A stretch of 64,000 bases of DNA from Streptomyces iakyrus (GCF_000717055.1 NZ_JNXI01000013.1:62001-126000); one strand, 5' to 3'. Positions 8,041-16,136 are shown, counted from the stretch's first letter. Numbers and translations are program-made. The notes: a model not told the origin generated them from the letters alone.

Positions 8041-8097
8041 GCGGAGGCGGTGGGATTTGAACCCACGGTGACATCGCTGCCACGACGGTTTTCAAGA
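8041..8097. other. left attachment repeat (attL core, partial tRNA-Ser duplicate)
   Basis: This 57-bp copy is identical to 16750-16806 and corresponds to the 3' portion of tRNA-Ser(UGA), from the discriminator base to just past the anticodon. Identity stops after TTCAAGA on one side and before GCGGAGG on the other. It is the duplicated core left by site-specific integration. Confidence 0.93.
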
Positions 8098-8219
8098 TCT
8101 CTCTGCCTCACGGCCAAGATGCTACGGCGCCGCAGGTCAGACGGGTATAGGCACTCCGGCTGAGCCGTCGTCATCGTCGTCGTGCCCGCTACGTGCCCCA
8201 GGCGGCACCTTGTGCCCGC

Positions 8220-8609
8220 TCAGCCACCAGTCACAACGGGAACGATCACCGCCGCGACGGCCGACAGGAGTCCTGCCACAGCGAGGGCGCCATTGAACTT
8301 CTCTTTGGCTGTTGGGAACACGGAGCGACTCGCGTTCCCGACCTTGCTACGCAAAACGATCATCTTCATCTTCTGCCACCGGTGCTGACGCTTCGAGCAG
8401 CCCATCAACACGCCGTAGGCATTGTTGCGACAGTAGGTCTGCCCGTCCCGGTTGAGGGCTCCGCACCAAACAGGCACCTGGAAGGCCGCATAGGCCGAGA
8501 CGCCAAGCGACAAGGCCACGATCACCGGCAAGGACCATTGCTGGCTCCAAGCGACGATCAGCGCGGCGGCCACCATGTATCCCCAGTACAGATGCACCAC
8601 TTTCCCCAT
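8220..8609 (-). CDS. AICE membrane protein of unknown function
   Basis: A protein of about 129 residues with two hydrophobic segments near the N-terminus (LYWGYMVAAALIVAW and LPVIVALSLGVSAYAAF) and one near the C-terminus (FNGALAVAGLLSAVAAVIVPVV). The cytosolic-looking middle contains four Cys/His-rich turns (VWCGALNRDGQTYCRNNAYG, LMGCSKRQHRWQK), suggesting a metal-binding knuckle. The start is uncertain: ATG at 8609 is used, but further ATGs lie upstream in frame and none has a strong ribosome-binding site. It is the last gene at the integrase end of the element. Small proteins with this Cys/His plus transmembrane layout occur in other actinobacterial elements; the role is unknown. Confidence 0.55.
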   Translation of the reverse strand: MGKVVHLYWGYMVAAALIVAWSQQWSLPVIVALSLGVSAYAAFQVPVWCGALNRDGQTYCRNNAYGVLMGCSKRQHRWQKMKMIVLRSKVGNASRSVFPTAKEKFNGALAVAGLLSAVAAVIVPVVTGG

Positions 8610-8667
8610 GAGCACGCAGAGTATCTGCGCATATGCACAGCGCATAGACGCGAATTGGCCACGCCAA

Positions 8668-8698
8668 ACGCCCCTGGCCTGTTGCTGACCAGGGGCGT
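8668..8698 (-). terminator. hairpin downstream of int
   Basis: Perfect 10-bp arms ACGCCCCTGG / CCAGGGGCGT at 8668-8677 and 8689-8698 with an 11-nt loop, 17 bp past the integrase stop. It probably ends the leftward element operon. The downstream T-run is short (TTT). Confidence 0.65.
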
Positions 8699-8715
8699 CA
8701 CAAGTGCAGCGCGTC

Positions 8716-9831
8716 TCAGATCCCTTCTTGCCCTCCAAGCCACGCATCGGCCGCCTCCGCCACCTGGTCGTCACGACCGGCGACCGGCCGGGCGTAATGC
8801 CGGGTGGTGACGCTCGCGTTGGAATGGCCGAGCCGGTGAGCGGCGGTCATCACGCCGTATCGGTCAGCGACCCAGGTCCCGTGCGAGGCCCGGAGGTCAT
8901 GCGGAGTCACGTCGGTCAGCCCGGCCGCCGAGACGGCGGGGTCGAAGTAGGCCTTGCGCCACTGGTTGTAGCGCAGAGGCTTACCGCCAGGCGTCGTGAA
9001 CAGGAGCACGTCATCCCCTCCGGGTAGGGACTCAAGATGCCGGCCGAGCTTCTTCGCGAGCGAGGGGCCAACGCGAAGGAGCCGCTTCTGATGCGACTTC
9101 GGGGTATCGAAGACCAAGGTGCCGTTGGCTTCGGCAAGGTTCTCGTCGACCAGGACGAAGCCGCCGGACAAGTCGATGTCCACGCGCCGGAGGGCGAACG
9201 CCTCACCAACCCGCAGGCCCGCGTACGCGAGAAGCGCGATCAGCAGGTCATGCGGCTGGGCGGCACTCCGCACGATCCGGGAGGCTTCGAGCGGGGTGAG
9301 GATGTGCGGCTCCGTCTGCGGCATCCTGGGCAACTTCACGCCCCGGCACGGCGTCTGCGGGATCATGTCGTTGTCGACGGCCGCCCGCATGATCTGTGAG
9401 AGGACCCGGTACGCCTGCCGGATTCGCGAGGCGCTGAGCCCCTTGGTCTTCATCCCGCCGACCCACTCAGCGATCGTGATCGGCCGGAGGGTGGACAGCT
9501 CACGGTCTCCGAGCGCCGGATCGATCAGCGAGTTGATCAGTGACCGGTACGACGCTTGCGTCTTGTGTTTGAGCTGCGGGGAGACGGCAGCAAGCCAGCG
9601 GGCCGCCCAGTCTCGTACGGTCGTCTGCCCCTCGGCAGGGTCGAGCCAACGTCCCTCTTCGATCTCGATGCGCTTCCGCATGAGCCAACGGTCAGCGTCC
9701 GTCGAGGTGGCGAACGTCCGGTCGGCAGGGCGGAGCACACCGTCCGGACCCGGATACCGGGCCTGGAACCGGCCGGAGGGCAGCTTGCGGACGCGGCCGA
9801 AGCCCCGGCGAGACTTGCGCTTGCCAGCCAT
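8716..9831 (-). CDS. int: tyrosine-recombinase integrase of the AICE
   Basis: A 371-residue site-specific recombinase. The N-terminal arm-binding domain (about 1-60, GFGRVRKLPSGRFQARYPGPDG) and a SAM-like core-binding domain (about 65-165) precede the catalytic domain. All catalytic residues are visible: R207 (GLRVGEA), K245 (TPKSHQK), H311 and R314 (HDLRASHG), H336 (HRLGHS) and the nucleophile Y346 (TTRHYAR). It acts on the 57-bp tRNA-Ser att core to integrate or excise the element. The ATG overlaps the xis stop codon by one base (TGATG), so int is translationally coupled to xis, as in pSAM2-type elements. Confidence 0.96.
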   Translation of the reverse strand: MAGKRKSRRGFGRVRKLPSGRFQARYPGPDGVLRPADRTFATSTDADRWLMRKRIEIEEGRWLDPAEGQTTVRDWAARWLAAVSPQLKHKTQASYRSLINSLIDPALGDRELSTLRPITIAEWVGGMKTKGLSASRIRQAYRVLSQIMRAAVDNDMIPQTPCRGVKLPRMPQTEPHILTPLEASRIVRSAAQPHDLLIALLAYAGLRVGEAFALRRVDIDLSGGFVLVDENLAEANGTLVFDTPKSHQKRLLRVGPSLAKKLGRHLESLPGGDDVLLFTTPGGKPLRYNQWRKAYFDPAVSAAGLTDVTPHDLRASHGTWVADRYGVMTAAHRLGHSNASVTTRHYARPVAGRDDQVAEAADAWLGGQEGI

Positions 9832-10043
9832 CAGGCAGCCCTCCTAAGGCCAGTTGGCCGCAGGACGACCGGCTCCACAGTGTTGGCATCGATGAACTCC
9901 CGTATGGCGCTCTCGGGGATGCGGACGTGTCGGCCGACCTTCACGTACGTGATGCGCCGCTCTTCGATCAGGCGCCGGGGGAAGCGCACGGTCGTGCCGA
10001 GCAGCTCGGCGACCTGGTCGACGTTGAGGTACCGCTCATTCAT
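9831..10043 (-). CDS. xis: excisionase (winged-helix, MerR/xis type)
   Basis: A 70-residue DNA-binding protein: YLNVDQVAELLGTTVRFPRRLIEERRI forms the helix-turn-helix and VKVGRHVRIPESAIREFI the wing and last helix, the layout of excisionase-family proteins. It would bend DNA at the att arms and direct the integrase toward excision. It overlaps the upstream rep gene by 8 bp and int by 1 bp, so the three are one transcriptional unit. Confidence 0.92.
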   Translation of the reverse strand: MNERYLNVDQVAELLGTTVRFPRRLIEERRITYVKVGRHVRIPESAIREFIDANTVEPVVLRPTGLRRAA

Positions 10044-11433
10044 GGTCGTGCTCTCCTTCCTGGCGCAGGTCGGCGAGGGCTTCCCTTGCTGTTTCGCGGT
10101 TCAGTTGGATGTCTCGGCGGATGGTGGCTGCGATCCAGGACTCGCCGGGGGTGTAGCCGTGCCCGGCGTAGGTCCAGTGGGCGAGGGTGAGCGTGGTTGC
10201 CTCCGGGGCGTCGTCGGGGTCCGGCAAGCCGAGGGCTTCGCGCTGCTGGGCGGCGCGGTAGTCGGCGCGGGTCTGGCGGAGGGCGCCCAGGGTGGTGGAG
10301 TAGCGGCGGGACTTGGTCGAGAAGTGACCCCGGAAGCCGAGCATGTGGGCCCAGTCGCGCAGCTTCCGGTCCGGGTAGAGCGGGTGCAGGTCCAGGCAGG
10401 CATCGATCAACCGGCGGGGGTGGTCGGGGACGCCGAGCAGAACCGCGGCTTCCTTGTTGCCGACGCGCCGGTCGAGGGTGCCGGTGGTCTCGGCGGCCTT
10501 GGTGGCGTACTTGGCCAGGTAGGAAGCGACGGCTTGTTCGGTGATCTCCTCGCCCTCGTCGAAGGCCTTGATGGAGCGCACGTCGAGTTGCGTGCCCCAT
10601 CGCAGGGTCCGGGCCGGTTGGTCACCAGCCGGGGGTACGTCGACCTCGACTCGGGCAGCAGCGGCGCGGATCGCGTCGGTGAGCAGGTCGCGGGTTGCCC
10701 AGGCAGGGGGCGGGGTGTCGGGTCCCTCCGGCCCGTCGAAGCGAATCACCGCGTGAAAGTGGACGGCCCCGCGCTTCTGGTACTCGGCGACCTTGCCGAA
10801 GGACAGCCGGGACTGCTCCCGTGCGGCCTTCTGAGTCAGTCCAGCCCGCTTGGCGATCTCCCGGCGCAGGTAGATCGTGAAGTACCGCCACAGCTCGGAC
10901 GCGTGGTTGTTCCACAGCACCGCGCCCGCGTAGTCGTACGTCGTTGGGTTGAGCGGCGTCCCCAGCTCGGGAGCGTCCTCGTCGTGGCGCGTACCGCAGG
11001 CGCAGGACCGGTTGCCGGGGCGGTTGTGCACCGGGCCGAAGGACGGGGCGGTGAGGGTGGCGAAGACCCTGGGGTGATCGCGGACGGTGCGCGGGGTCCC
11101 CTTGTTCGGGTCGCCGACGAGCCCGGCGCGGATGAGGTGGTAGGTGTCCCCCGCGTAGGTCCAGGCGCAGGCCGGGCAACGGGAAGCGCGCCGGTTGCCG
11201 CAGGCGAGGCGGAGCATGCCGCCCGGCTCCTGGTCGGTGCTGTAGGCGTGCAGGACATGGCCGGTCGCGCGGTCGACGGTCTTGGTCGCGCCGACGAGGC
11301 GGATCGGGTCTGCGCAGCCTCCGGTGCGCTTGATCTGTTCTTGCCACCGGTCGAAGTCGGCCGACCCGGCCACCCTCAGCACATCGGCGAGGGTGGCCGG
11401 GTCGAGACCCGCCGGGGTGGCGGTGTCGGTCAC
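10036..11433 (-). CDS. RepSA-like rolling-circle replication initiator
   Basis: A 465-residue protein that would start rolling-circle replication of the excised element. Motifs include two Cys pairs (CGNRRASRCPAC, then CACGTRH) likely to bind zinc, the HUH metal motif in VHFHAVIRFDG, and YLAKYATKAAE carrying the catalytic Tyr region. A GTG at 11433 is chosen because GGGAAG lies 6-8 nt upstream and the 44 in-frame residues before it are low-complexity read-through of the small zinc-protein gene. This is the family of pSAM2 RepSA. Its presence marks the element as an AICE able to replicate autonomously before or during transfer. Confidence 0.92.
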   Translation of the reverse strand: MTDTATPAGLDPATLADVLRVAGSADFDRWQEQIKRTGGCADPIRLVGATKTVDRATGHVLHAYSTDQEPGGMLRLACGNRRASRCPACAWTYAGDTYHLIRAGLVGDPNKGTPRTVRDHPRVFATLTAPSFGPVHNRPGNRSCACGTRHDEDAPELGTPLNPTTYDYAGAVLWNNHASELWRYFTIYLRREIAKRAGLTQKAAREQSRLSFGKVAEYQKRGAVHFHAVIRFDGPEGPDTPPPAWATRDLLTDAIRAAAARVEVDVPPAGDQPARTLRWGTQLDVRSIKAFDEGEEITEQAVASYLAKYATKAAETTGTLDRRVGNKEAAVLLGVPDHPRRLIDACLDLHPLYPDRKLRDWAHMLGFRGHFSTKSRRYSTTLGALRQTRADYRAAQQREALGLPDPDDAPEATTLTLAHWTYAGHGYTPGESWIAATIRRDIQLNRETAREALADLRQEGEHDHE

Positions 11434-11437
11434 GCGA

Positions 11438-11617
11438 TCACTTCCCGGCCTGAGCGATCCGAGCCGGGGCGGCGTGGCCGGTGCCCTGGCAGGCACGGCA
11501 GACGACGCGGAAGAGCACGCGGGAGCCGTCGAGGTGGCGGCCGCCGGTGGTGATCGCGACGACACAGAAGCCGTCGCAGTAGTGGCAGACCCGGCGGTTA
11601 GAGGCGCGAAGCGGCAT
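11438..11617 (-). CDS. 59-residue zinc-ribbon-like AICE protein
   Basis: A short gene with ATG at 11617 and TGA at 11438, ending 4 bp before the rep start. The protein has two CxxC pairs: CHYC (residues 11-14) and CRAC (40-43, in VVCRACQGTGH), spaced like a zinc ribbon, with a basic N-terminus (LRASNRR). The tight spacing within the operon and the paired cysteines support a real gene. The likely role is DNA or protein binding in replication or its control, but this is inference. Confidence 0.75.
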   Translation of the reverse strand: MPLRASNRRVCHYCDGFCVVAITTGGRHLDGSRVLFRVVCRACQGTGHAAPARIAQAGK

Positions 11618-11709
11618 GATGAGGGAGCCCTTTCTGGTCGAGAGATCGGGAAGAGGTGGAGCCGTCCGGGGCGGCGGATACTTGGCGGTTGAGGCCGCCC
11701 CGGGGGGCG

Positions 11710-12015
11710 TTACTTGCCCAGCGCGCGTGAGGGCCTCCGGCGCTTGGATGTGCGGCTGATCGTGTAGCCGATGCCGCAGGAAGCCGACAGGACCGAGACG
11801 ACCGAAGCGGCGATGATCTGGCTGACGTACGCGATCACCAGCAGGACCGCGACGGATCCAACGGTGATGACGAGGGTCAGAACGATGGGACCCGTGTAGG
11901 AGCGCTCGGCTTCCTGGACGATCACGACACGGCGCATGTCGGTCCCGGGCGGGAGCTGCCGGTACACGTCGGCCGGGATGTGTCCGGCGCGGAGCTGCTC
12001 GTCAGGCAGACGCAT
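11710..12015 (-). CDS. small SpdB-like membrane protein of the AICE
   Basis: 101 residues. An N-terminal soluble part (LRAGHIPADVYRQLPPGTDMRRVVIVQEAERSYTGP) is followed by two membrane helices (IVLTLVITVGSVAVLLVIAY and IIAASVVSVLSASCGIGY) and a basic tail (SRTSKRRRPSRALG). Small two-helix proteins in this position of pSAM2-like elements are counted among the spread (Spd) proteins that help a transferred element move between hyphal compartments. The assignment is by layout rather than by a diagnostic motif. It lies 12 bp downstream of the SpdA-like gene. Confidence 0.65.
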   Translation of the reverse strand: MRLPDEQLRAGHIPADVYRQLPPGTDMRRVVIVQEAERSYTGPIVLTLVITVGSVAVLLVIAYVSQIIAASVVSVLSASCGIGYTISRTSKRRRPSRALGK

Positions 12016-12027
12016 GGTCAGCTCTCC

Positions 12028-12216
12028 TCAGGCGGGGCAGCGGTGGGTTCGGGCGGCGAGTTCGGCCGCCGACCGGTTGCCGTGTTCGGTGGAGAACCCG
12101 CACTTCGGCGCAGTGCAGGCGGCGGCGTGCCGGGTCTGCCCCCGACTGTTGTTGAAGGAGCCGACCTCAACGGGGCCGATGCGGATCACGTCGAAGAAGC
12201 GGTTCGGACGAGCCAT
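12028..12216 (-). CDS. SpdA-like mobile-element transfer protein
   Basis: A 62-residue protein beginning MARPNRFFDVIRIGPVEVG and containing CTAPKCGFSTEHGNR, with a further Cys near the end. This is the pattern of the short mobile-element transfer (SpdA) proteins of Streptomyces conjugative elements. The ATG at 12216 has a near-perfect AAGGAGG 8 nt upstream, so a longer upstream reading is rejected. It sits between the two membrane spread proteins in the transfer operon. Confidence 0.8.
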   Translation of the reverse strand: MARPNRFFDVIRIGPVEVGSFNNSRGQTRHAAACTAPKCGFSTEHGNRSAAELAARTHRCPA

Positions 12217-12235
12217 GGATGAGCCTCCTTGTCTG

Positions 12236-12883
12236 TCAGGCGAGTTGGGTGACGATCTGGTTGGCGAGCGACTCGGGTACGCCGAGCCGGGCGCGCAGGG
12301 TGGCGGAGTCGATGTCGGCGCCGGTGCGGGCACGGTGGTCGGTGGCGACTTTCCGGGCGTGGTCGATCAGTGCCGGAGGAACCGCCGGGGAGGGCAGAGC
12401 CGGAGCCGGAGCAGACGTGGAGATCTGCTCGGGCCCTTCGTCCCCCGCAGGCGTGCTGTCAGGTTCGGGTGCCGGATCTGCGGGTGCCGGCGGAACCGGC
12501 GACCGGTCCTCGGCCGGGCCGGGCTCGGGCGAGTGGGCGAGCAGGGTCCCGCCCATGAAGGCCAGCGCGGGCCAGGCCGCGACCAGGATGCGGAGCCAAG
12601 CCGGGACCTGGTTCAGGTCGAGAAGCCCGGCAGTAGCGACATTGGCACCGAGCGAGGCGACCAGGGCGATCAGGAACCAGCACCAGGCCAGCCGCGACGG
12701 GCCGTCAGCGCGCAGCCGTCGCCAGGCCGCGACAAGAAGGAGGTCGACACTGACCGGGTAAGCCCAGGCCTTCCACCCGGACTGTCCGGCCGCTGCCGCT
12801 AGGTCGTGCAGGTGGGCGAAGGACAGCGCCCCGGCGATCACGGCCTGTACGAGAACCGCGTCAGGGCGGATCGAACGAGTCAT
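12236..12883 (-). CDS. SpdB-like / DUF2637 membrane protein
   Basis: 215 residues. The first 110 contain four hydrophobic helices (VLVQAVIAGALSFAHL, AYPVSVDLLLVAAW, LAWCWFLIALVASLGANVA, LRILVAAWPALAFMGGTLLAH), the arrangement of DUF2637 proteins found in actinobacterial plasmids. A Pro/Ala-rich linker (about 115-165) leads to a C-terminal helical domain (LIDHARKVATDHRARTG, LRARLGVPESLANQIVTQLA), which may be a small winged helix. The start ATG overlaps the tra stop (ATGA), so it is translationally coupled to the DNA pump. Proposed role: intramycelial spread of the element. Confidence 0.8.
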   Translation of the reverse strand: MTRSIRPDAVLVQAVIAGALSFAHLHDLAAAAGQSGWKAWAYPVSVDLLLVAAWRRLRADGPSRLAWCWFLIALVASLGANVATAGLLDLNQVPAWLRILVAAWPALAFMGGTLLAHSPEPGPAEDRSPVPPAPADPAPEPDSTPAGDEGPEQISTSAPAPALPSPAVPPALIDHARKVATDHRARTGADIDSATLRARLGVPESLANQIVTQLA

Positions 12884-14232
12884 GTCCCCGCCTCCCTGAC
12901 CGGCCTCGGGTTGACCAACTGCGGCTCAGCCTTTGGCGCCGGGGCGGGACGGACGGCGGGCCGGAAAGGTGCCAGGAACGGCAGGTCCGGGGTCATGTCG
13001 GCGTACCGGCGGCATGCGGCCACAACCTTCTCGGAGGAGGTCTCGGGGGTGCGGATGCGGGACCAACCCCCCGAGGTGTCGCCCGCCACGGCCACACCGG
13101 GACGGTCCGGGGCGATGGTGGTCGCAGCCGACACGGCATCAGGGGCGATATCCCCTAACCCCATCTCGGCCGTCTGCTTGTCGTTGACCCGGTGCACCAC
13201 ACGGCCGGTGAGCTGGGCGCGCAGCGCGGTCGCGCCCCTGCCCAGGTCGGAGCCAAAACGCTGCCCGCAGATCTCCAGGAAGATGCCGACCGCACGGGCC
13301 ATCTGGCCCAGCCGGACCATCTGCATGACTGACCGATCCCGACGCTCCTCGTCCTTCTTCGAGGTCACCAGGAAGAGCTCCGCCACCTCGTCGACCAGGA
13401 CGACCAGGGGCACCGGCCGAACCTCCTGCGGGAGTTCCCACACATCCGAGACCTCGTGTTCGGCCAGCAGATCGAAGCGCTCTTCCATCTCCCCCACCAG
13501 CGCATCCAGCAGACTTGCGGCCTCATCCGGCGTCGTGACAAGGGCAGACAGACGGGGCGCGTAGCGGTTCTGCTCGACACCGCGCTTGCAGTCGATGCCG
13601 ACCAGGCCAACCGGCAGCCGGGCAAGGCCCTTGATCAGGTTGCGCTGATACATGGACTTTCCGGACTGGTTCGCTCCCAGGGTCAGGGCCATGGGGACCT
13701 TGCGGTAGTCCCGTTCGAAGACGGAACCGTCCTCGCGTAACGCCACTGGCACCACAAGGTCACGCGGCTGCGCGGAGCGGGGAAGCCGGACCCGTTTCAG
13801 CACGTCATAGCCGGTCATTCGCAGCTCGACGTAACCCGGCTTGGTCTCAGCCACGGTTACCGACCGCACTCCCCAGGCATGCCGCAGTCGCTCGGAGGAT
13901 GCTGCCACGTCGGCCGGTTCCAGTCCCGCCGGGAGCCGGAGGGAGACCCTCAGTCCGGTCGAGGTCGGGCGAACCCGGCGCACCTTGGGCGGTACTGGCC
14001 GCACCTCACCGCGGGCGACGTTCCGGGCCATGAACGCCCGCAGGCGAGACGGCTGGACAGTCAGCCCGCAGACCTCCATCGTCGACCGGTAAGTCCAGGT
14101 GAACCGGGCCCAGGTGATCGGCAGTCCGACGAGCGACCAGTACACGCGCGGCGCCTGGTACTTCGCGTAGCCGATACCACCGGCTCCGGCCGCCGCAGTG
14201 CCCAGCTCCAACCAGACGGACACGTCGGTCAT
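12880..14232 (-). CDS. tra: FtsK/SpoIIIE-type conjugative DNA translocase (Tra)
   Basis: A 450-residue hexameric motor protein that alone moves double-stranded DNA between mating hyphae in this element class. Walker A is GANQSGKS (186-193) and Walker B VVLVDEVAE (277-285). RLGQMARAVGIFLEICGQRF and LTGRVVHRVNDKQTAEMGLGD are the downstream conserved helicase-like motifs. The N-terminal 50 residues have a weak hydrophobic stretch (VYWSLVGLPITWARF) as a possible membrane anchor. ATG at 14232 is used; earlier in-frame codons would run into the preceding gene. It overlaps spdB by 4 bp and follows the preceding gene by 2 bp. Confidence 0.93.
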   Translation of the reverse strand: MTDVSVWLELGTAAAGAGGIGYAKYQAPRVYWSLVGLPITWARFTWTYRSTMEVCGLTVQPSRLRAFMARNVARGEVRPVPPKVRRVRPTSTGLRVSLRLPAGLEPADVAASSERLRHAWGVRSVTVAETKPGYVELRMTGYDVLKRVRLPRSAQPRDLVVPVALREDGSVFERDYRKVPMALTLGANQSGKSMYQRNLIKGLARLPVGLVGIDCKRGVEQNRYAPRLSALVTTPDEAASLLDALVGEMEERFDLLAEHEVSDVWELPQEVRPVPLVVLVDEVAELFLVTSKKDEERRDRSVMQMVRLGQMARAVGIFLEICGQRFGSDLGRGATALRAQLTGRVVHRVNDKQTAEMGLGDIAPDAVSAATTIAPDRPGVAVAGDTSGGWSRIRTPETSSEKVVAACRRYADMTPDLPFLAPFRPAVRPAPAPKAEPQLVNPRPVREAGT

Positions 14233-14234
14233 CG

Positions 14235-14567
14235 TCAGGCCGCCGGAGTGATCGCGACGGCGCGGAACGAGATGCCGTGCCGCTTCTGGCCGTTGAACTC
14301 GTTCTCCCAATCGCGGGCTTTCAGGCCGACGACCCGCACCGGCACTCCCGGGGTGAGCCCCTCGGGGAGGCCCGTTTCCGGAACGGTCACCTGGTACAGG
14401 TTGCCCTCCCCTTCGTCGGAGACCAGCAGGCCCACCGTGGACAGAGCCACGTTGGGGTTGTCCCGGTCCATGGCCCGCTCACCGGTCTTCTTGTTCACGA
14501 GCTTCGGTTCCGGCGCGGTCGCCACGAACACCACAGCGGTCGAAGTGTCGATCTTGAACGACGGCAT
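14235..14567 (-). CDS. conserved AICE protein upstream of tra
   Basis: A 110-residue protein without membrane segments: MPSFKIDTSTAVVFVATAPEP, LSTVGLLVSDEGEGNLYQVTVP, GLTPGVPVRVVGLKARDWE and KRHGISFRAVAI. The alternating strands with Gly turns suggest an OB-like beta-barrel, which would fit nucleic-acid binding. It is the first gene of the leftward transfer/replication operon, directly after the operator region. The position matches the activator gene (pra) of pSAM2, but sequence identity to Pra cannot be claimed here. ATG at 14567 has AAGGGATG upstream. Confidence 0.7.
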   Translation of the reverse strand: MPSFKIDTSTAVVFVATAPEPKLVNKKTGERAMDRDNPNVALSTVGLLVSDEGEGNLYQVTVPETGLPEGLTPGVPVRVVGLKARDWENEFNGQKRHGISFRAVAITPAA

Positions 14568-14607
14568 GAGTGCATCCCTTGCGCTCGGGAGGTCACCGTG
14601 TGCGACC

Positions 14608-14739
14608 TCTCTAGACATCTCCATGGAAGCGCACGTCTCTAGAGACGTCAAGAGGGATCTCTAGAGAGGTTCCAGGAAGCCCATTGGGGCTACACGCAAC
14701 AGGGCGGGCGTCCCGTACATGACCTAGGCTGTCTAGAGA
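14608..14739. promoter_or_regulatory. four clustered TCTAGA-centred operator sites
   Basis: Between the divergent GntR gene and transfer operon, TCTAGA cores lie at 14610-14615, 14638-14643, 14660-14665 and 14732-14737. The second is the centre of the perfect 16-bp palindrome ACGTCTCTAGAGACGT (14633-14648), the third is TCTCTAGAGA, and the outer two are half-conserved (TCTCTAGAC, GTCTAGAGA). TCTAGA is rare in such GC-rich DNA. The cluster is the obvious binding region for the GntR/KorSA-type repressor on both promoters. Confidence 0.82.
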
Positions 14740-14760
14740 AGACAGGAAGGAGGCTCCGGA

Positions 14761-15519
14761 ATGACCAACACCGACGACGACCGTCGGCCGAAGTACCAGC
14801 GGATCGCGGACTCCCTACGTGAGGCGATCCAGTCCGGCGAGTACGGTCCCGGTGATCGGCTTCCGGGGGAGAACGAGCTGATGGCCGCGCACGGCGTGGC
14901 ACGTATGACTGCCCGGCAGGCCTTGAGCGTGCTCAAGGACGAAGGTGTCGCCGAGTCCCGCAAGGGTGCTGGCGTGTTCGTGCGATCTTTCCGCCCCCTG
15001 CGGCGGCGAGGCATCCAGCGGCTTGCCCAGGAGCAATGGGGCAGCGGTCGATCCATCTGGTCTGCCGACATCGAAAACCGCACCCTCGTCGTCGATCAGG
15101 TGACGGTGTCCGAGGAGTCCGCCCCGGAAGGCGTCAGTCAGGTCTTGGACCTGGCCGAGGGGGAGACCGTGTGCGTGCGGCGGCGGCGGTTCGTCCTGGA
15201 TGAGAAGGCCGTGCTGCTCGCTACAAGTTATCTCCCCACGTCAGTGGTAGCAGGATCAGCTATCACGCAGGAGGACACCGGGCCAGGCGGAACCTATGCA
15301 CGCCTTGCCGAACTCGGCCACAAGCCAGTGCACTTCCGCGAAGAGATCCGCTCGCGCATGCCCACGAGGGATGAGGCGGCGCAGTTGAGCATCTCCGCAG
15401 GCACGCCCGTGATCCTCATCTGCCGCACCGCGTTCGCGGACGAGGGCCGCCCCGTCGAGATCAACGAGATGACGCTTGACGCCGCCTCGTACATCCTGGA
15501 GTACGACTTCGACGCGTGA
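14761..15519 (+). CDS. GntR-family (HutC/UTRA) repressor of the AICE, KorSA-like
   Basis: 252 residues. An N-terminal winged helix (YQRIADSLREAIQSGEYGPG, then NELMAAHGVARMTARQALSVL and the wing SRKGAGVFVRS) is followed by a UTRA ligand-binding domain (about 95-250, CVRRRRFVLDEKAVLLATSYLP). AGGAAGGAGG precedes the ATG. It is divergent from the transfer/replication operon and faces four TCTAGA palindromes. In pSAM2 the homologous KorSA keeps the element silent by repressing pra; the same role is inferred here. The UTRA effector is unknown. Confidence 0.92.
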   Translation: MTNTDDDRRPKYQRIADSLREAIQSGEYGPGDRLPGENELMAAHGVARMTARQALSVLKDEGVAESRKGAGVFVRSFRPLRRRGIQRLAQEQWGSGRSIWSADIENRTLVVDQVTVSEESAPEGVSQVLDLAEGETVCVRRRRFVLDEKAVLLATSYLPTSVVAGSAITQEDTGPGGTYARLAELGHKPVHFREEIRSRMPTRDEAAQLSISAGTPVILICRTAFADEGRPVEINEMTLDAASYILEYDFDA

Positions 15520-15803
15520 CGCGGCGCGGCTGTTACAGGTTTCTCTACCTCATCAAGCCCCGGCTGCGCTCCGCTCCGCCGGGCGCGCTTCCCGGCTCCG
15601 CTCCGGGCGCCGCTCCTGCCTTCGGCCCGCTCCGCCCGGGCTGCGCCGACGCGCGCCCACATGTGGGACGGGCCGGTGACCATGAGTTGAGAACCGCGGG
15701 AGCGCGGCAACGCTCAAAGCATGCCTCCGGCGGGGGCGCTCAGGCTCCGAGATGGCGGGGGCGCCGTCCGCGAGTGCCGGCCGGAGAAGTGGCGTGCGCG
15801 GGG

Positions 15804-15955
15804 AGCTCCCATCCCGCCTGCCATCGACCCAGGCAGAGCCGAGCAGACGCGGCCCCTGGCGTCCAGGTCGTTCGTACAGTGGCGCGCTCCACCTGGACGC
15901 CAGGAACCACGCCCGCTCCACGGTGTGTGGGTCGACGGCAGACGGGATGGGAGCT
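15804..15955. repeat. large nested inverted repeat in AICE non-coding end
   Basis: Outer arms 15804-15831 and 15928-15955 are reverse complements over 28 bp with two mismatches. Inner arms 15855-15868 and 15891-15904 are a perfect 14-bp pair (CCTGGCGTCCAGGT). The spacers between outer and inner arms are 23 bp on each side and the apex loop is 22 nt, so the whole 152-bp block folds symmetrically. No convincing gene overlaps it. Candidate roles are a replication origin (single- or double-strand) or a transfer site; the sequence does not decide between them. Confidence 0.75.
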
Positions 15956-16136
15956 GGGGTGAGTGGTGGGATAGGAAGAGTCCTAGCGCGAGGGTCTAGT
16001 CCACCCCTCAAAGGCCACAACGACTTTTCCGCTGATCCGGCAGACAGACGATAAACGCGTCGGACATACTGCCTACGTTGGGTCCAAGTCCCTCTCTTGT
16101 GCACCGAGTTGATTCTGGCAAGAGAAGGGAACGCCC

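Noticed and set aside
9747..9754. GACCCGGA, the TraB recognition octamer of some plasmids
   Set aside because: Only a single copy was noticed, inside int; transfer loci have clustered repeats, so chance is the better explanation.
15555..15650. Protein-coding region after the GntR gene
   Set aside because: Several frames are open only because of the GCTCCGC-rich composition; no start, ribosome-binding site or domain supports them.
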